Positions 50,281 through 60,039 are shown, numbered from the stretch's first letter. The stretch is 64,000 bases of DNA from Symbiodinium natans (GCA_905221605.1 CAJNDS010002129.1:1-64000); one strand, 5' to 3'. Numbers and translations: made by a program. Notes: generated by a model from the sequence alone, not told the origin.

Positions 50281-52407
50281 ATGGCTTTGCAGTACAGCCC
50301 ACAGATCTCTCCGCATGAGCCCGGCGATGTGGATAGCGAACTTACGCCGGCTTTGCCAGAATCCGCCCAGGAGGCGACGCACCAAAGTGCTGTCTTCCGC
50401 CGGGCGGCCTATGCACTCTTTCTCCTCGGCGCTGCGCTCGTGGTCATGGCCACAGCCACAGTCTTCCCAATGCAGGCTGGAGAAATGGAGAAATCTTCCA
50501 GCGATGCTTCGATGGAGGGAATGGCATCGGAATTGCGAATGCTTGCTGAAGTTTCATGTGCTGGAGTTACGTGCGACGCCTACTCCACCCATGACCCGAC
50601 CGGCACATGTGAGGGACCCGAGACTTCCGATGACTGTTTGGAGAAGTGCTGTCTCGAGATCGAGTGCGACGACATTCCAGCTTTCTCGTGCGTGGCTGCC
50701 CTTGGTCCGTCATTCTTCAAAAGGAAGATTACATTCTTCAAAATGGGAAAAAGTGGAAAGTGCAAAGGAGAAGATAATTGCAAGGACACGTGTTGTCAAG
50801 GCGAGTGCGCCACCACTACTTGCAACGGCGCAAACCCCTGCCAGAGGCCGTTCCCACCAGAGCGGTGCACTCCTTCCAAGTGCCCGGAGCAATGCTGCTA
50901 CAATGGCGATGAGTACTGTGGCAATGGTGGTGCCAATGCCTACACGTCGGCATGCAAGAGTTGCATGTCGCTGACGACATATTGTGAGAACATGATGAGC
51001 CTCGACTTCGCGACGACACCCAGGCATGAGTGGAACCAGAAAGCCTTCGAGATGGTCATGCAAGGCTTGCTGGAGCCCGGCTGTGAGGTGAAGGAAGTTC
51101 CACAGTGTGAGGACTTGCTCAAGTTCAGAGTGAAAGCTACCTTCCCTTGGCACAAAGCCAGTGGCGAATACGTGTCAGCGAACGCCGTGGATATCATCGC
51201 TGGTGGCACTCAAGCGGTCAGTGGTGGAGATGACATGCTAATTTTCATCTGGAGGATTGAGGATGGCCACTTCCTCCGAAACTACTCGGCCCATTATTCC
51301 GGCGTTCGTGCGATCAGCACGTTCCGCGATGCCACCTTCTTCTGTGCTGCCAGCTCGACAGAAGTAATCGTCTGGCGCAGCTCAGGCCCGGAAGATGCAG
51401 GAACCCTTTCCGTGGAGTTTACGACCTGGAACACAAGCTCTGTCTTTACTACGTACTGCATGAGCGTCCCCACGTGGGAAACCGTCATTGTGGGTCAGAC
51501 TGACAGCGAGACGGTAATCTGGCACTGGAAATTTGGTGGAACCCTCTCAGTTCCAGTCGACCCGGATGCCGAGTGGGCTTGGCAAATTGACCGAGATGCG
51601 CTCTTTGTCCGCTGGCCCGACCAGATCAAGGGCCATCCCAGTGAGCTCCAAGTCGGCTTCACGGAGTGGAGGAAGAATCTGTTCGGGATTCATCCACATG
51701 AGGGATTCCTGGCCACCAGCCGGCGCCTGCTGGACGGCGGCGACACGTCCCGGGGCGGAGAGATGTCTCCGGCTATCGTGACGTCTCTGGAAGGCAAGGT
51801 GCCTGAGGAGGTGCAGGCACAGGCACGGAGACTCCGTCCTGCCGATCGCACAGCCCCGTTTACCAATTGGTTCACCAATGAGCGTTGGGGCGATGTCCCG
51901 GTCTATTTCTACCAGCCGGACGGCTGGGGAAAGGTGATGTGCATTGCAGCGATCCCCTTCGACATCCTCTATGCAGTCGGCTACGAGGATGGTAGCATCC
52001 GTGTTTGGAAGGTCTACAACGGCTTCTTGAAGAGCTTGATCCCAAAGGCCCATGAAGGATCTGTCAACGCCTTGGTTTCGGCTCCGGCTGGGAACACCTT
52101 GTATTCCGGTGGTCAAGATGGCATCATTCGCATGTGGGATGTCTTCAGCGGCAAGCTGCAAGGAGAGCTGTACGCTGCCCATGCCGGGCCTGTTCGATCG
52201 TTGGAAGTGATCCCGGGTGGCAACAATATCTACTCGGGTCACGCCTTCGGCCTTTTGCTGTTGTGGATCCCAGGAGAGAAGAAGTTGTGGTGTGAGCTGG
52301 ACACAAAGGCTGGTTCCGTCAACTCTCTTCGAGTCAATCCTGCTGTGGTTGGTCAGGTCCTGGCGGCTTTGGAGAATGGCGACGTCAGGGTGTACCAGAT
52401 GGGCTGA
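50281..52407 (+). CDS. membrane-anchored Cys-rich WD40 protein, intronless
   Basis: A complete 708-codon frame from ATG (50281) to TGA. Residues 1-41 are hydrophilic and Pro/Glu-rich; 42-62 are one strong membrane segment (AAYALFLLGAALVVMATATV). A Cys-rich region (about 95-240) has repeated C-x3-CC patterns (DDCLEKCC, DNCKDTCC, SKCPEQCC). The rest holds WD40-type repeats: SGGDDMLIFIWRIEDG, then AVGYEDGSIRVWKVYNG, YSGGQDGIIRMWDVFSG and a final NGDVRVYQ. The topology suggests a signal anchor with Cys-rich module and propeller on the lumenal or outer side, odd because WD40 domains are normally cytosolic. The partner is unknown. The larger ORF at 50069-50974 in another frame is a shadow. The absence of introns suggests retroposition. 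Codon usage is GC-balanced and constraint is evident throughout. Confidence 0.93.
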   Translation: MALQYSPQISPHEPGDVDSELTPALPESAQEATHQSAVFRRAAYALFLLGAALVVMATATVFPMQAGEMEKSSSDASMEGMASELRMLAEVSCAGVTCDAYSTHDPTGTCEGPETSDDCLEKCCLEIECDDIPAFSCVAALGPSFFKRKITFFKMGKSGKCKGEDNCKDTCCQGECATTTCNGANPCQRPFPPERCTPSKCPEQCCYNGDEYCGNGGANAYTSACKSCMSLTTYCENMMSLDFATTPRHEWNQKAFEMVMQGLLEPGCEVKEVPQCEDLLKFRVKATFPWHKASGEYVSANAVDIIAGGTQAVSGGDDMLIFIWRIEDGHFLRNYSAHYSGVRAISTFRDATFFCAASSTEVIVWRSSGPEDAGTLSVEFTTWNTSSVFTTYCMSVPTWETVIVGQTDSETVIWHWKFGGTLSVPVDPDAEWAWQIDRDALFVRWPDQIKGHPSELQVGFTEWRKNLFGIHPHEGFLATSRRLLDGGDTSRGGEMSPAIVTSLEGKVPEEVQAQARRLRPADRTAPFTNWFTNERWGDVPVYFYQPDGWGKVMCIAAIPFDILYAVGYEDGSIRVWKVYNGFLKSLIPKAHEGSVNALVSAPAGNTLYSGGQDGIIRMWDVFSGKLQGELYAAHAGPVRSLEVIPGGNNIYSGHAFGLLLLWIPGEKKLWCELDTKAGSVNSLRVNPAVVGQVLAALENGDVRVYQMG

Positions 52408-53029
52408 GAGCGAGGTTGGCTAGTTGAGCTCAGATGAGTTTCACTTGGCTGCAATGCCGTCTCGCTTCCTTAAAAGAGGAGGTGCCTTGCGGTTTGGACA
52501 TTGTACCAGAATTTCCGGCGTGCGCCAGTGTGAGAGTCGACACTTTAACATGCCTAGATGCGGCTGGGCAGGTGGCCAAAAATTGTCCCGAGAGCTGTGT
52601 ATATCTAATTTTATATATATATATATATATTTATTTATTTATATATTATTTACTTATAGATACCTTTTATATAATTACATGTCGGTTGAGTTCCTGGAGC
52701 TGTGTCGAACTGAAGCGAAGACAAGGCAAGGACACCCGAAGCGGGCTGACCATACCCACCACATGAAGACACCGAGGCCTGCTGCTGCCCCAGGGTGGTA
52801 TTCAGCCAATGGCCATGGCAGTGCCCATGCATCAGCTCCTCGGTTGCAAAGATGTCCGATATCTATATATATATATATATCCATATACATATATATATAT
52901 ATACGTAAACAAATAAATACATGTCTATATATATATATATGGGACTTGCTTGGGAGTTTCGGTGGGCTCAAGCTACAGCCAGAAGGGTGTGGAAGTCGTA
53001 TGGAAGCCAGGCATCTTTCTCCCTAAGCG
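52408..53029. other. 3' flank of the WD40 gene with AT microsatellites
   Basis: (TA)n/(TTTA)n at 52610-52660 and TA-rich palindromic tracts at 52861-52942; the ORFs over them are artefacts. Confidence 0.6.
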
Positions 53030-53119
53030 CTAAACCCTAAGGCCCTAAACCCTAAACCCTAAACCCTAAACCCTAAACCCTAAACCCTAAACCCTAAACC
53101 CTAAACCCTAAACCCTAAG
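53030..53119. repeat. CCCTAAA array
   Basis: About 11 units, ending CCCTAAG directly at the next exon. Confidence 0.95.
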
Positions 53120-53185
53120 CTGGCGCCCAGGATGGCGGTGCCCGCGCACATGGCCATGCATGGCATGCCCAGTCTGGGTCCGTGA
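53120..53185 (+). CDS. candidate terminal exon, Met/His/Pro-rich
   Basis: The acceptor is the last telomeric unit (CCCTAAG). Reads LAPRMAVPAHMAMHGMPSLG, Pro, TGA. Phase-compatible with 49785-49867; if so, the WD40 gene sits within a 3.25-kb intron. Confidence 0.5.
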   Translation: MAPRMAVPAHMAMHGMPSLGP

Positions 53186-53254
53186 CGCGTTTCATGGGAC
53201 CTCCATCGGCTCAGATGTCTCCTCGGGGTCTCAAGAGCTTGTCCTTTAATGGAG

Positions 53255-53328
53255 GTTTAGGGTCTAGGGTTTAGGGTTTAGGATTTAGGATTTAGGATTT
53301 AGGATTTAGGATTTAGGGTTAGGGTTCA
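53255..53328. repeat. TTTAGGG array with TTTAGGA block
   Basis: TTTAGGG, then five TTTAGGA units, then TTAGGG. Confidence 0.95.
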
Positions 53329-53331
53329 AAA

Positions 53332-53415
53332 TAGGGGTCGGAATAATTACTAGTAGTATTCCCTTATGGTCCCTTGATAAATATACTATAATGACCCCCC
53401 CAAAACCCTGTTACA
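53332..53415. mobile_element. TIR element, family B
   Basis: AATAGGGGTCGGAATAATTA at the left, CCCCCCCAAAACCCTGTTAC near the right; the right terminus is worn. Confidence 0.65.
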
Positions 53416-54131
53416 TTCGGATGATGGGTGTGGTAAGGCTTCTTTGACTGCAAGAACGGAATCAGGGGGGGGGGGGGGCTTGGGCATTAGGAGTTCATGG
53501 GGTGTGTAGGCTTGGACAGCACCTCCTGTTTGTCACTTGAGGCCACGAGACTCCGGAAGTGTTCTCAACACGTCTCAATCGAACCTGGCGAAATGACCAT
53601 GCTATCCAAAGGCTCCTATGTAGTACCTTTTTGGGTCGTATACAGTGGACTAGAACCCCCAAGAACTGACCTCCAAAAGGAACTACAGTGGAGCCTTCAG
53701 GTAGATACTAGCAACTTTGCTTCGATGCGGTGAGGCATTGCGACGGACCAAAGAGCTGCGTTGCGCAAAATCCTACTTCGCCATTTCTGCGCCGAGTCAA
53801 ATCCGATGAGGCACCGAACAAGTACAGGCTCTTGCAGAACCGAAGCCCTGGGCCCTAAGCGTAAACACATTCAACCCTAAACCCGGAAGCTGGCAAACAA
53901 AAAGCAGCTGAATCAGGCTATCTCAAAAGTTGTTGATGCCTCCGGGAAAAAAGTTCCATCTGCGCGAACACTTCGAATCCACCTACATGAACCATGGCAT
54001 TAGGGGAATACTATGCCTGAGCTCGGCTGAGCATGAGGGGCCTGCGGGTCAACCGCGTTCGACTGCTTGTGGGCCAATAGAATTTCAGTCCCCCCCCCCC
54101 CCCCCCAAATGAGCCAGCCCTGCTGATGGAC
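53416..54131. other. stretch without a supported gene
   Basis: ORF 53497-53733 has no domain. Poly-G at 53466-53478 and poly-C at 54091-54106. Confidence 0.3.
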
Positions 54132-54230
54132 CTTCAACCCCCCTTGTACTAACAGTCCTTCATTGGGACTACAATTAGGGTGTACGATAAGCCCTATCAA
54201 GGACTGTTAGCATAAGGGGGAACATCCCAA
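54132..54230. mobile_element. TIR element, family A
   Basis: Worn left end (CTTCAACCCCCCTTGTACT), good right end (AAGGACTGTTAGCATAAG, GGGGAACATCCCAA). Confidence 0.85.
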
Positions 54231-54265
54231 CCGCAAGTCCCGGAGTCCTTTGAGTTGCAAGATAC

Positions 54266-54362
54266 TTGGTGGCCCCGTGGTACCCCTTGCCGATTTTTTG
54301 TTTGGTTATAGGTCCCCTTATTGCAGAAACCAACCCCAAAAAGGGTACCCTTATTGTAGTAC
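54266..54362. mobile_element. family D element truncated by a CCCTAAA array
   Basis: TTGGTGGCCCCGTGGTACCC at the left and AAAAAGGGTACCCTTATTGT internally, but the right end is replaced by CCTAAACCCTAAA. Confidence 0.7.
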
Positions 54363-54404
54363 CTAAACCCTAAACCCTAAACCCTAAACCCTAAACCCTA
54401 AACT
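54363..54404. repeat. CCCTAAA array
   Basis: Six units joined to the broken family D element. Confidence 0.95.
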
Positions 54405-54433
54405 CCCGTTTACAACACCCCCCAAAAAGAAAG

Positions 54434-54504
54434 TTGAAGACTGAGTGGCGAGAGGCCCTCCAGAAGGCCAAGGATGCTGGAGATCAGAAGTCCAACCTCC
54501 CAGA
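54434..54504 (+). CDS. candidate exon between opposed arrays
   Basis: Acceptor AGAAAG, GC donor. Reads LKTEWREALQKAKDAGDQKS, NLP. Helical, Lys-rich. Followed by a T9-G11 run and TTTAGGG units (54533-54570). Confidence 0.55.
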
Positions 54505-54887
54505 GCTTTTTTTTTGGGGGGGGGGGAGGTTTAGGTTTAGGGTTTAGGGTTTAGGGTTTAGGGTTTAGGGGGGAGGGGGGTTACATGCATTTTGAGATAT
54601 TTTGGGGAGCTTCCGCAGGGGGATGCGTTTTTATCTTGCTTCCACGCACATGCTTGTCCGTCGGAAGGTTAGAGGTCTGAGGCCTGCTAAGACGGCCACT
54701 TCAGGTTTTGAGGTTTTGGGCTTTGGCTTTTGGTGTATTTTTCTCTGGGGCAAGTGTGGGTAAGGAGCCATTGTATGGCAGGGCTTGGTGATGTAGCGGG
54801 TTCAGTGGTGTTAGTAAGGTTGGTTGCTCTCCCAACAAGCCAGATCAGACTACTATTTGCTTAAAAACCCCATGCGAAGAATACGAG

Positions 54888-54973
54888 GCTTACGGCGCTG
54901 GCCCTCCTGGTGATGAGCGAGACCTACCTGGAGCAAATGCCTCAGAACTGGGCTGGACTTGGATCCCTCGACC
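54888..54973 (+). CDS. candidate exon, partly hydrophobic
   Basis: Acceptor ATACGAG, GA donor possible. Reads LTALALLVMSETYLEQMPQN, WAGLGSLD. Family unknown. Confidence 0.45.
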
Positions 54974-55546
54974 GAAACCCTAATACCCCTCAACCCTAAA
55001 CCTAAACTCCGAACACCCAACGTATCTTGCTTTCATCTTTCTGATAGGCAGCGCAGAAAGCTGCCAAGTCCGAACGCCCAACGGGCTTCCGAACCCGAGG
55101 GCCCCTTTGGGAATGGCCACAAAAAAAGGGCTTAGGGCTCAGGGTTCTTCAGGAGTCTGGGTTCAATAAAAGGGTTTAGGGTAAAGGGTTTAAGGTGTAC
55201 GTCGGGTTTAGTGGTCCAGGGTCCTTCTGAGTGGCTCCGCAGTCTTTTTTCTGGCTTTTGAGGGTTCATGGGGGTGCTTGGTGGCATTTACCAAGCCCAG
55301 CTTGACCAGAGGTGTTTGTGGAGGGAGGGCTCCCTAAACCCTAAAGAGCAACGTAGACCCAAAAGTTGGGCGCTGGTCGCGCTGCAACCTAATTCTGAGA
55401 GTACTCTGAGCGCCCCTTTTTTCAAATCAAAGGGCTTCCTTCTCCCGAGAATTTGCGCAGCAATCCTTCACCCCTGATATGACCCCTCCCCCCCCAGACC
55501 CTAAGCAGAAAACCCGAACCCTAAAGTGGCCAGGTTCATATTTCGG
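54974..55546. other. stretch without a strong gene
   Basis: A GGGTTCAATAAAAGGGTTTAGGG (tRNA-tail-like) junction at 55148-55171, TTTAGGG remnants and a short frame near 55268-55330. Not convincing as coding. Confidence 0.3.
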
Positions 55547-55554
55547 GGCATATC

Positions 55555-55712
55555 TTGGGATGTTCCCCCTTATACTAACAGGCCCGAATAGGGATTATCG
55601 TACCCCCCCCCCCCCCCCCCCCCCCCCATTATCAAGCTGTTAGTAGAAGAGGGAACATCCTAAACCTTAAACCCTAAACCCTAAACCCTAAGTATAAGGC
55701 GGAACATCCCAA
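55555..55712. mobile_element. TIR element, family A, 8-bp target duplication, duplicated right end around CCCTAAA
   Basis: GGCATATC directly flanks both ends (55547-55554, 55713-55720). Inside, a C26 run replaces the centre, and the right terminus occurs twice: GAGGGAACATCC (55659-55670), then CCCTAAA-type units (55671-55690), then GTATAAGGCGGAACATCCCAA. Confidence 0.95.
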
Positions 55713-55729
55713 GGCATATCTAAGATCAG

Positions 55730-55800
55730 CGCGCCGGGAAGTTGAGCCCAGGCGGCCTGCGGTGGTCGAAGCCCAGTCGGCAGCTGATGCGGCCATGAAG
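55730..55800 (+). CDS. candidate exon between opposed arrays
   Basis: Acceptor AGATCAG nine bases beyond the transposon's target duplication; donor GTGTTT (or GC at 55816). Reads RREVEPRRPAVVEAQSAADA, AMK. Helical. Confidence 0.55.
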
Positions 55801-55817
55801 GTGTTTGAGGAGTCTGG

Positions 55818-55921
55818 CTTAGGGTTTAGGGTTTAGGGTTTAGGGTTTAGGGTCTAGGGTCTAGGGTCTGGGGTTTGGGGTTTGGGGTTTGGGGTTTGGG
55901 GTTTAATTAGGGTTTAGGGTT
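55818..55921. repeat. TTTAGGG/TTTGGGG array
   Basis: TTTAGGG, then TCTAGGG, then five TTTGGGG units. Confidence 0.95.
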
Positions 55922-56069
55922 TGGGGATCGGACTCAGGGGGTCTAGCAATGTTTGAAGGTGTAGGGCTCATGAGATCGTCCCCGCGCGTACCTGCGCGCG
56001 CGTGCTTCTTCCGGCGGAGGCTTGCATACCTTTGAAGCCCTAAACCCTAAACCGGCGACTCTGTTGGAG

Positions 56070-56207
56070 GGTCATCCTTGCTACGCCCCGACGTTCCACA
56101 CCCTGAGCCCGAGTCTTACGCCGGATCTCAGAGCCTATAGGGGCCTTGGCGTGGAAACGCCTGAGAATTCTGAGCACTCACATGCTTGGAGACAATGGTC
56201 CCTCCAG
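56070..56207 (+). CDS. candidate exon, 46 codons
   Basis: Acceptor TTGGAG, donor GTTTGC, exact multiple of three. Reads GHPCYAPTFHTLSPSLTPDL, RAYRGLGVETPENSEHSHAW. Family unknown. Confidence 0.55.
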
Positions 56208-57143
56208 GTTTGCTGGCTAGTCAGTTGCATAGGGCCCTAAGCCCTATATAACCACCCGCCCTAAAGTTGAAAGCTCAACAACAAATCCTGAGCCCCTGAA
56301 CCCAAAAGATTGCCAGGTCGGAAGAGAGGATTGAGCAGACGCTGCTCGCCCGATCCCCTTTCCTGACTCGAGTGGCTCCAAGGCTAGAAGCAGCCCTATC
56401 AGCCCGAGATTGCCGTCAGAAGCCATACATAGACGCCCGGAACCTTCAGTCCATCTTTCTCAAGATCGCAAGAGACCCCAAGTGAAACAAAGGCCCCATC
56501 GTGCCCAGTCAGAGCCCTACTACCCTCAACCCTAAACCCTAAACCCTAAGTTTGAAACCGCCGACTTCAAGCCCAGCCATGGATCCATCTTCCCGAAATC
56601 TTACACACCCTGTGCTGAAACAAGGCGAGGGCTTAGGCCATGGTTTCCTTGCAAAAAAAGGTTTCAGGAAAAATGGTTTCGGGGGTTTAGGGTTTAGGGT
56701 TTAGGGTTTGGGGTTTAGGGTTTGGGGCTTAGGGTTTAGGGCACATACTCCAGAGCTGCTGCCCATGACCTGGTGCAGAGCTCCTGCCTACCATGGCCTC
56801 GGCCGCCCATGCAGAGCCTTGGGTGGTGGCCATCCCATCCTACGACCGAGTTGGCCTTCTGGCATATGGGGTTTCCGAAAATAGGGATGCCCTGTTCTGC
56901 AAGAAGGATTACAGCATTTGGGGGTATACTAGGGGAAACCCCCTATTTTGGGAAGTGCCCATATACTGGCTGGCACGGAATCATAGGTGGGGTCTGATGT
57001 CAGGATTTCGCTGAGTTTGTAGCGACAGCTGTCGTGTGAAAGAGCCGGTCCCGCTGCAAGCATCCAAGGTACCATAGTGTCACATACACTCAACCTGGTA
57101 TGTTCGGCGGGTATACCGACCCGGCGCATCTTCGTCTTCGCAG
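56208..57143. other. stretch with transposon and telomeric tract, no supported gene
   Basis: TTTAGGG tract (56688-56740) and a family F element; other ORFs are unconvincing. Confidence 0.3.
56864..56964. mobile_element. TIR element, family F
   Basis: ATATGGGGTTTCCGAAAATA at the left; CCCTATTTTGGGAAGTGCCC and ATAT at the right. CTGGC lies at both flanks, a possible short target duplication. Confidence 0.75.
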
Positions 57144-57259
57144 ACCCACGGCAGTGCGACGAGTGCCCAGGGCAACGAGATTTGAGATCATGCTTTCACA
57201 AGGTCCATGTGGGTTGATACTAGATGCTGTATGGAGAAGTGAAACAGCTGCATATCAAG
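57144..57259 (+). CDS. candidate exon
   Basis: Acceptor TCTTCGCAG, donor GTAGGC. Reads PTAVRRVPRATRFEIMLSQG, PCGLILDAVWRSETAAYQ. Good edges and composition; family unknown. Confidence 0.55.
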
Positions 57260-57334
57260 GTAGGCATGGTCGCTGCGTCGGCAGTGCATGTCACTGGTAG
57301 CTGAAGGCTGTTTGAGTGAATGTCCACAAATCAG

Positions 57335-57391
57335 GGACGGTCTGCCGTGCGTGGGGCGGCTAGGCAACTGGAAGACCCACATGTAGTGAAG
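57335..57391 (+). CDS. candidate exon, 19 codons
   Basis: Acceptor AATCAG, donor GTACCA; reads GRSAVRGAARQLEDPHVVK. One base out of phase with the preceding candidate, so one border is wrong or an exon is missing. Confidence 0.4.
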
Positions 57392-57531
57392 GTACCAGAA
57401 GGCGCTAGAACCGCGCGGCGTCAATGTGGTCCCGGGCGAAGAGGGCGTCTGCGGTCAGAGGCACATTTCTTAAACCGAGAATTTGAGCCACCGGCATGGG
57501 TATACAGGGCTGGAGGGGTCACGGTGGATCT

Positions 57532-57650
57532 CTAGCTACTATTTCCCCCAAAGCATGCAAGATAATGTCTCCCTACATGTCCCTACTATATTTCCCCTCT
57601 AAAGGAAGAATAGTTTTTTGGGGGGTGGCTCTTAAGCAAACAGTAGCTAG
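57532..57650. mobile_element. TIR element, family J
   Basis: CTAGCTACTATTT at the left and AAACAGTAGCTAG at the right; interior shares AGGAAGAATAGTTTTTTGGG with the copy at 8580-8676. Confidence 0.7.
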
Positions 57651-58030
57651 GGCTAGAAGTGGTGTTTTCGTACGGGTGTCATGATGAGCCGTCGAGGAAT
57701 AGGATCATGAGCTTCTTTCCGGTGGGCACGCGCATCGTGGAGACTCGGCTTATCGACAGCACCCTCACACTCCCTGTAGCCGCTGTAGCCGTAGGCCTTT
57801 GAAACCCTAAGCCCTGAACCCTGGCTTGTGGAGTGCGGGAATCCTAGCTCTTGGGTGGCAGACCTTCGATCCGCATTGGGAGAAGTTGTCTTGATGGGGT
57901 CGCAGGAGTAGAAGTGTTTTGCCCACAATTACGGCCAAGGCCCTGCAAACATCAAGTCCAGGTCTCAAAAAAGACCTAGTAGAGATCCCGGGATCCAACT
58001 TAGCCCTAAACCCTAAACCCTAAACCCTAA

Positions 58031-58134
58031 ATTCCCTTCGGGGATCATCCGATAAAATTGGAACGATACACTAGCATGGCCCCTGCGCAAGGATGACACG
58101 CACAAATCGAGAAGTGTACCAAGCAAAAAAAAAA
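58031..58134 (+). pseudogene. U6 snRNA retropseudogene with A-tail
   Basis: Matches plant-type U6 from the 5' stem (CCCTTCGGGGA) through ATCCGATAAAATTGGAACGA, GCATGGCCCCTGCGCAAGG and ATGACACGCACAAATCGAGA. The central segment reads GATACACTAGCATGG, so the ACAGAGA box that pairs with the 5' splice site is deleted. The 3' end GTACCAAGC runs into ten A residues rather than a U-tract. CCCTAAA units touch both sides. A retroposed, non-functional copy; the functional gene is elsewhere. Confidence 0.9.
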
Positions 58135-58164
58135 CCCTAAATCCTAAACCCTAAACCCACTTAG

Positions 58165-58211
58165 GAGATGGATGACGACATCAAGGGCGTCGTCACCTCC
58201 ACAGGAGAGTG
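58165..58211 (+). CDS. candidate exon between opposed arrays
   Basis: Acceptor CACTTAG, donor GTTTGTG. Reads EMDDDIKGVVTSTGE. Short; TTTAGGG units follow at 58296-58348. Confidence 0.45.
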
Positions 58212-59595
58212 GTTTGTGTGTGGGTGATGGAGGAAGTTTACACAGAGGTTTCGTGGCAAGAGTCGCCTCCCGTGTAAGAAGAATGTCTCTCGGATTTAGG
58301 GTTTAGGGTTTAGGGCTTAGGGTTTAGGGTTTAGGGTTTAGGGTTTAGTCAAAAAGGGTTGCGTGATTGTGATCGAAAAGACGATCATGAGAATGCAATG
58401 CCACATGTGAGGGGCTTTGCATCCTCGCCACCAGGATCCGTGCGAAGCGACAGAACAGCGCAGGCAGTTCCGGTTCCCAACGCAAGCCTGCCAGCAATCA
58501 TCGACCATCTGTTGCTCGGAAGCTTTTGCAGCAGGCAGGGTGATGTAGACCTAAATTGCCCGGGGCTGTTGTGTCGAAATCGCGACAGATTCGCCGGTTT
58601 CCTCCCTAAACCCTAAACCCCTAAACCCTAAAAAAAAAACCCACACCCACCCCGCCTCCGAGTCGGCCCAGGTTTGCGGTGGCCAGTCGTGACGTGGCCG
58701 TTAACCATGGTAGGGGTTTCGGGGCATGTAGAGCCGAAGAGGCATTCAAAGGCCCTCCTTCTTGCTCTAGGCAAGACGCGGTGGGTTCGTAAAAAGAGAA
58801 GTGAAATCGAAAGGCACTGAAAATAGGGGGATGGGCTAGTTCAGGACACTTTTGTCCAAGCCCGAACCCTTCAAGCCTCATAAGTGTTCCTTCTAGGGCC
58901 TCCCCAAAGGCAAATAGCAGCCGGTGCACATGTTGCCTTCTTTTGCCCTGACGCCTTCCCTCAGTCTTGAGAATGATGAGCTGGCTGGGCTCCAGGGGTT
59001 TAGGCCACACCAGACCCTGAATCCTGAACGCGGCATCGGATTCATTGCGAAGGCCTTTTGGGTACGAAGGGTCGAGACGGTTAGGAATTAACATGAGGGC
59101 TGCGAAGGCTTGAGGCTTCACAGTTCGGCGATGAGTGATATCAGCTTGATCCTACTGAGCCCCAAAAGGTTCTGAGCTTAGTGAAGTATAGTCTTGCTTT
59201 TGCACATGGACTGCGCAGGTGAGGGTTGCGTTCTCTGGGGCGTCTACCCGCTCGCCAACCAGTGGATGCTTTCCCGGACCTACGCCTTGGGTTTGACAAA
59301 GGCCTGACCCAATCATTAGCTTTGCCGCAGTCGCTTCGCGGCGCTTGAGTTTATTGGGCTTGTGGTCACATATGCACTTCCACGCTCGTCCTGGAGTTTG
59401 CCTGCTGGTTTTGGGGTAGTGCATATCGTCTGTGAGTGCGGTTTGTTCGCATATCAGAGGCACGAAAATTGGCACAAGGAACGAGGTCAGTCGGCTCTCC
59501 GCCTAAACCCTTGGCAGCCCGAAACCTCGACACCCTACCAGCGCAAAAGCACCCTTAGTGCCTAAACCCTAAACCCTAAACCCTAAACCCTAAAG
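58212..59595. other. stretch without a strong gene
   Basis: TTTAGGG (58296-58348) and CCCTAAA (58607-58630, 59561-59595) tracts. ORFs 58359-58616 (+) and 58621-59121 (-) lack domains. Confidence 0.3.
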
Positions 59596-59730
59596 GCAAC
59601 CACACAACTGGTCGGCTACATCAACCCGGGCACCGAGATGAAGTTGACGGTGCCAGTCATGGAGGACCAGGGGCTACCAGGGGAAGGTTCTCTTGATCGG
59701 CAAGTGACGAAGCTGGAAGGCTTGGATTAG
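59596..59730 (+). CDS. candidate exon, possibly terminal
   Basis: The acceptor AG is the end of a CCCTAAAG unit. Reads ATTQLVGYINPGTEMKLTVP, VMEDQGLPGEGSLDRQVTKL, then TAG. GYI...KLTVPV weakly recalls the SOUL heme-binding core (YI...KMTxPV), too little for a call. A GT within (after GGGGAAG) allows an internal exon instead. Confidence 0.5.
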   Translation, partial: ATTQLVGYINPGTEMKLTVPVMEDQGLPGEGSLDRQVTKLEGLD

Positions 59731-60039
59731 ATCCCTTTCACGTTACAAGTCGTGTCCAAAAACCTACATAAAACTCGTGCGGACCTCAGTGAGGCCTTGG
59801 CCTCCTTTTGCAATTGTAAATGCATTCCTGTACCCTGCCAGTGTGAGATTCGAAGGCTTCGGAACACTGTGGACAATTTTGGGTAGAGATCAGATCTGAA
59901 TGTGCCATCAACTCTCTCTGAAATTGGGGTTTTCCTCTCCTCGGTATACCCGGCGAAGCTTAGCCCACTAGTGACCCCTAGTAGTAGCAACCAAAAAAGA
60001 CTGCACTCGTATGGAAGTTCCCCACGTGGACGGAATCAG

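Noticed and set aside
50069-50974. 301-codon open frame overlapping the WD40 gene
   Set aside because: Arg/Ser-rich frame shadow of the real gene; no domain.
51547-52242. 231-codon minus-strand ORF
   Set aside because: Shadow of the WD40 frame.
58031-58123. Functional U6 gene
   Set aside because: The ACAGAGA box is deleted and the 3' end is an A-tail.
58621-59121. 166-codon minus-strand ORF
   Set aside because: No domain; starts in a telomeric/poly-A tract; all other evidence is on +.
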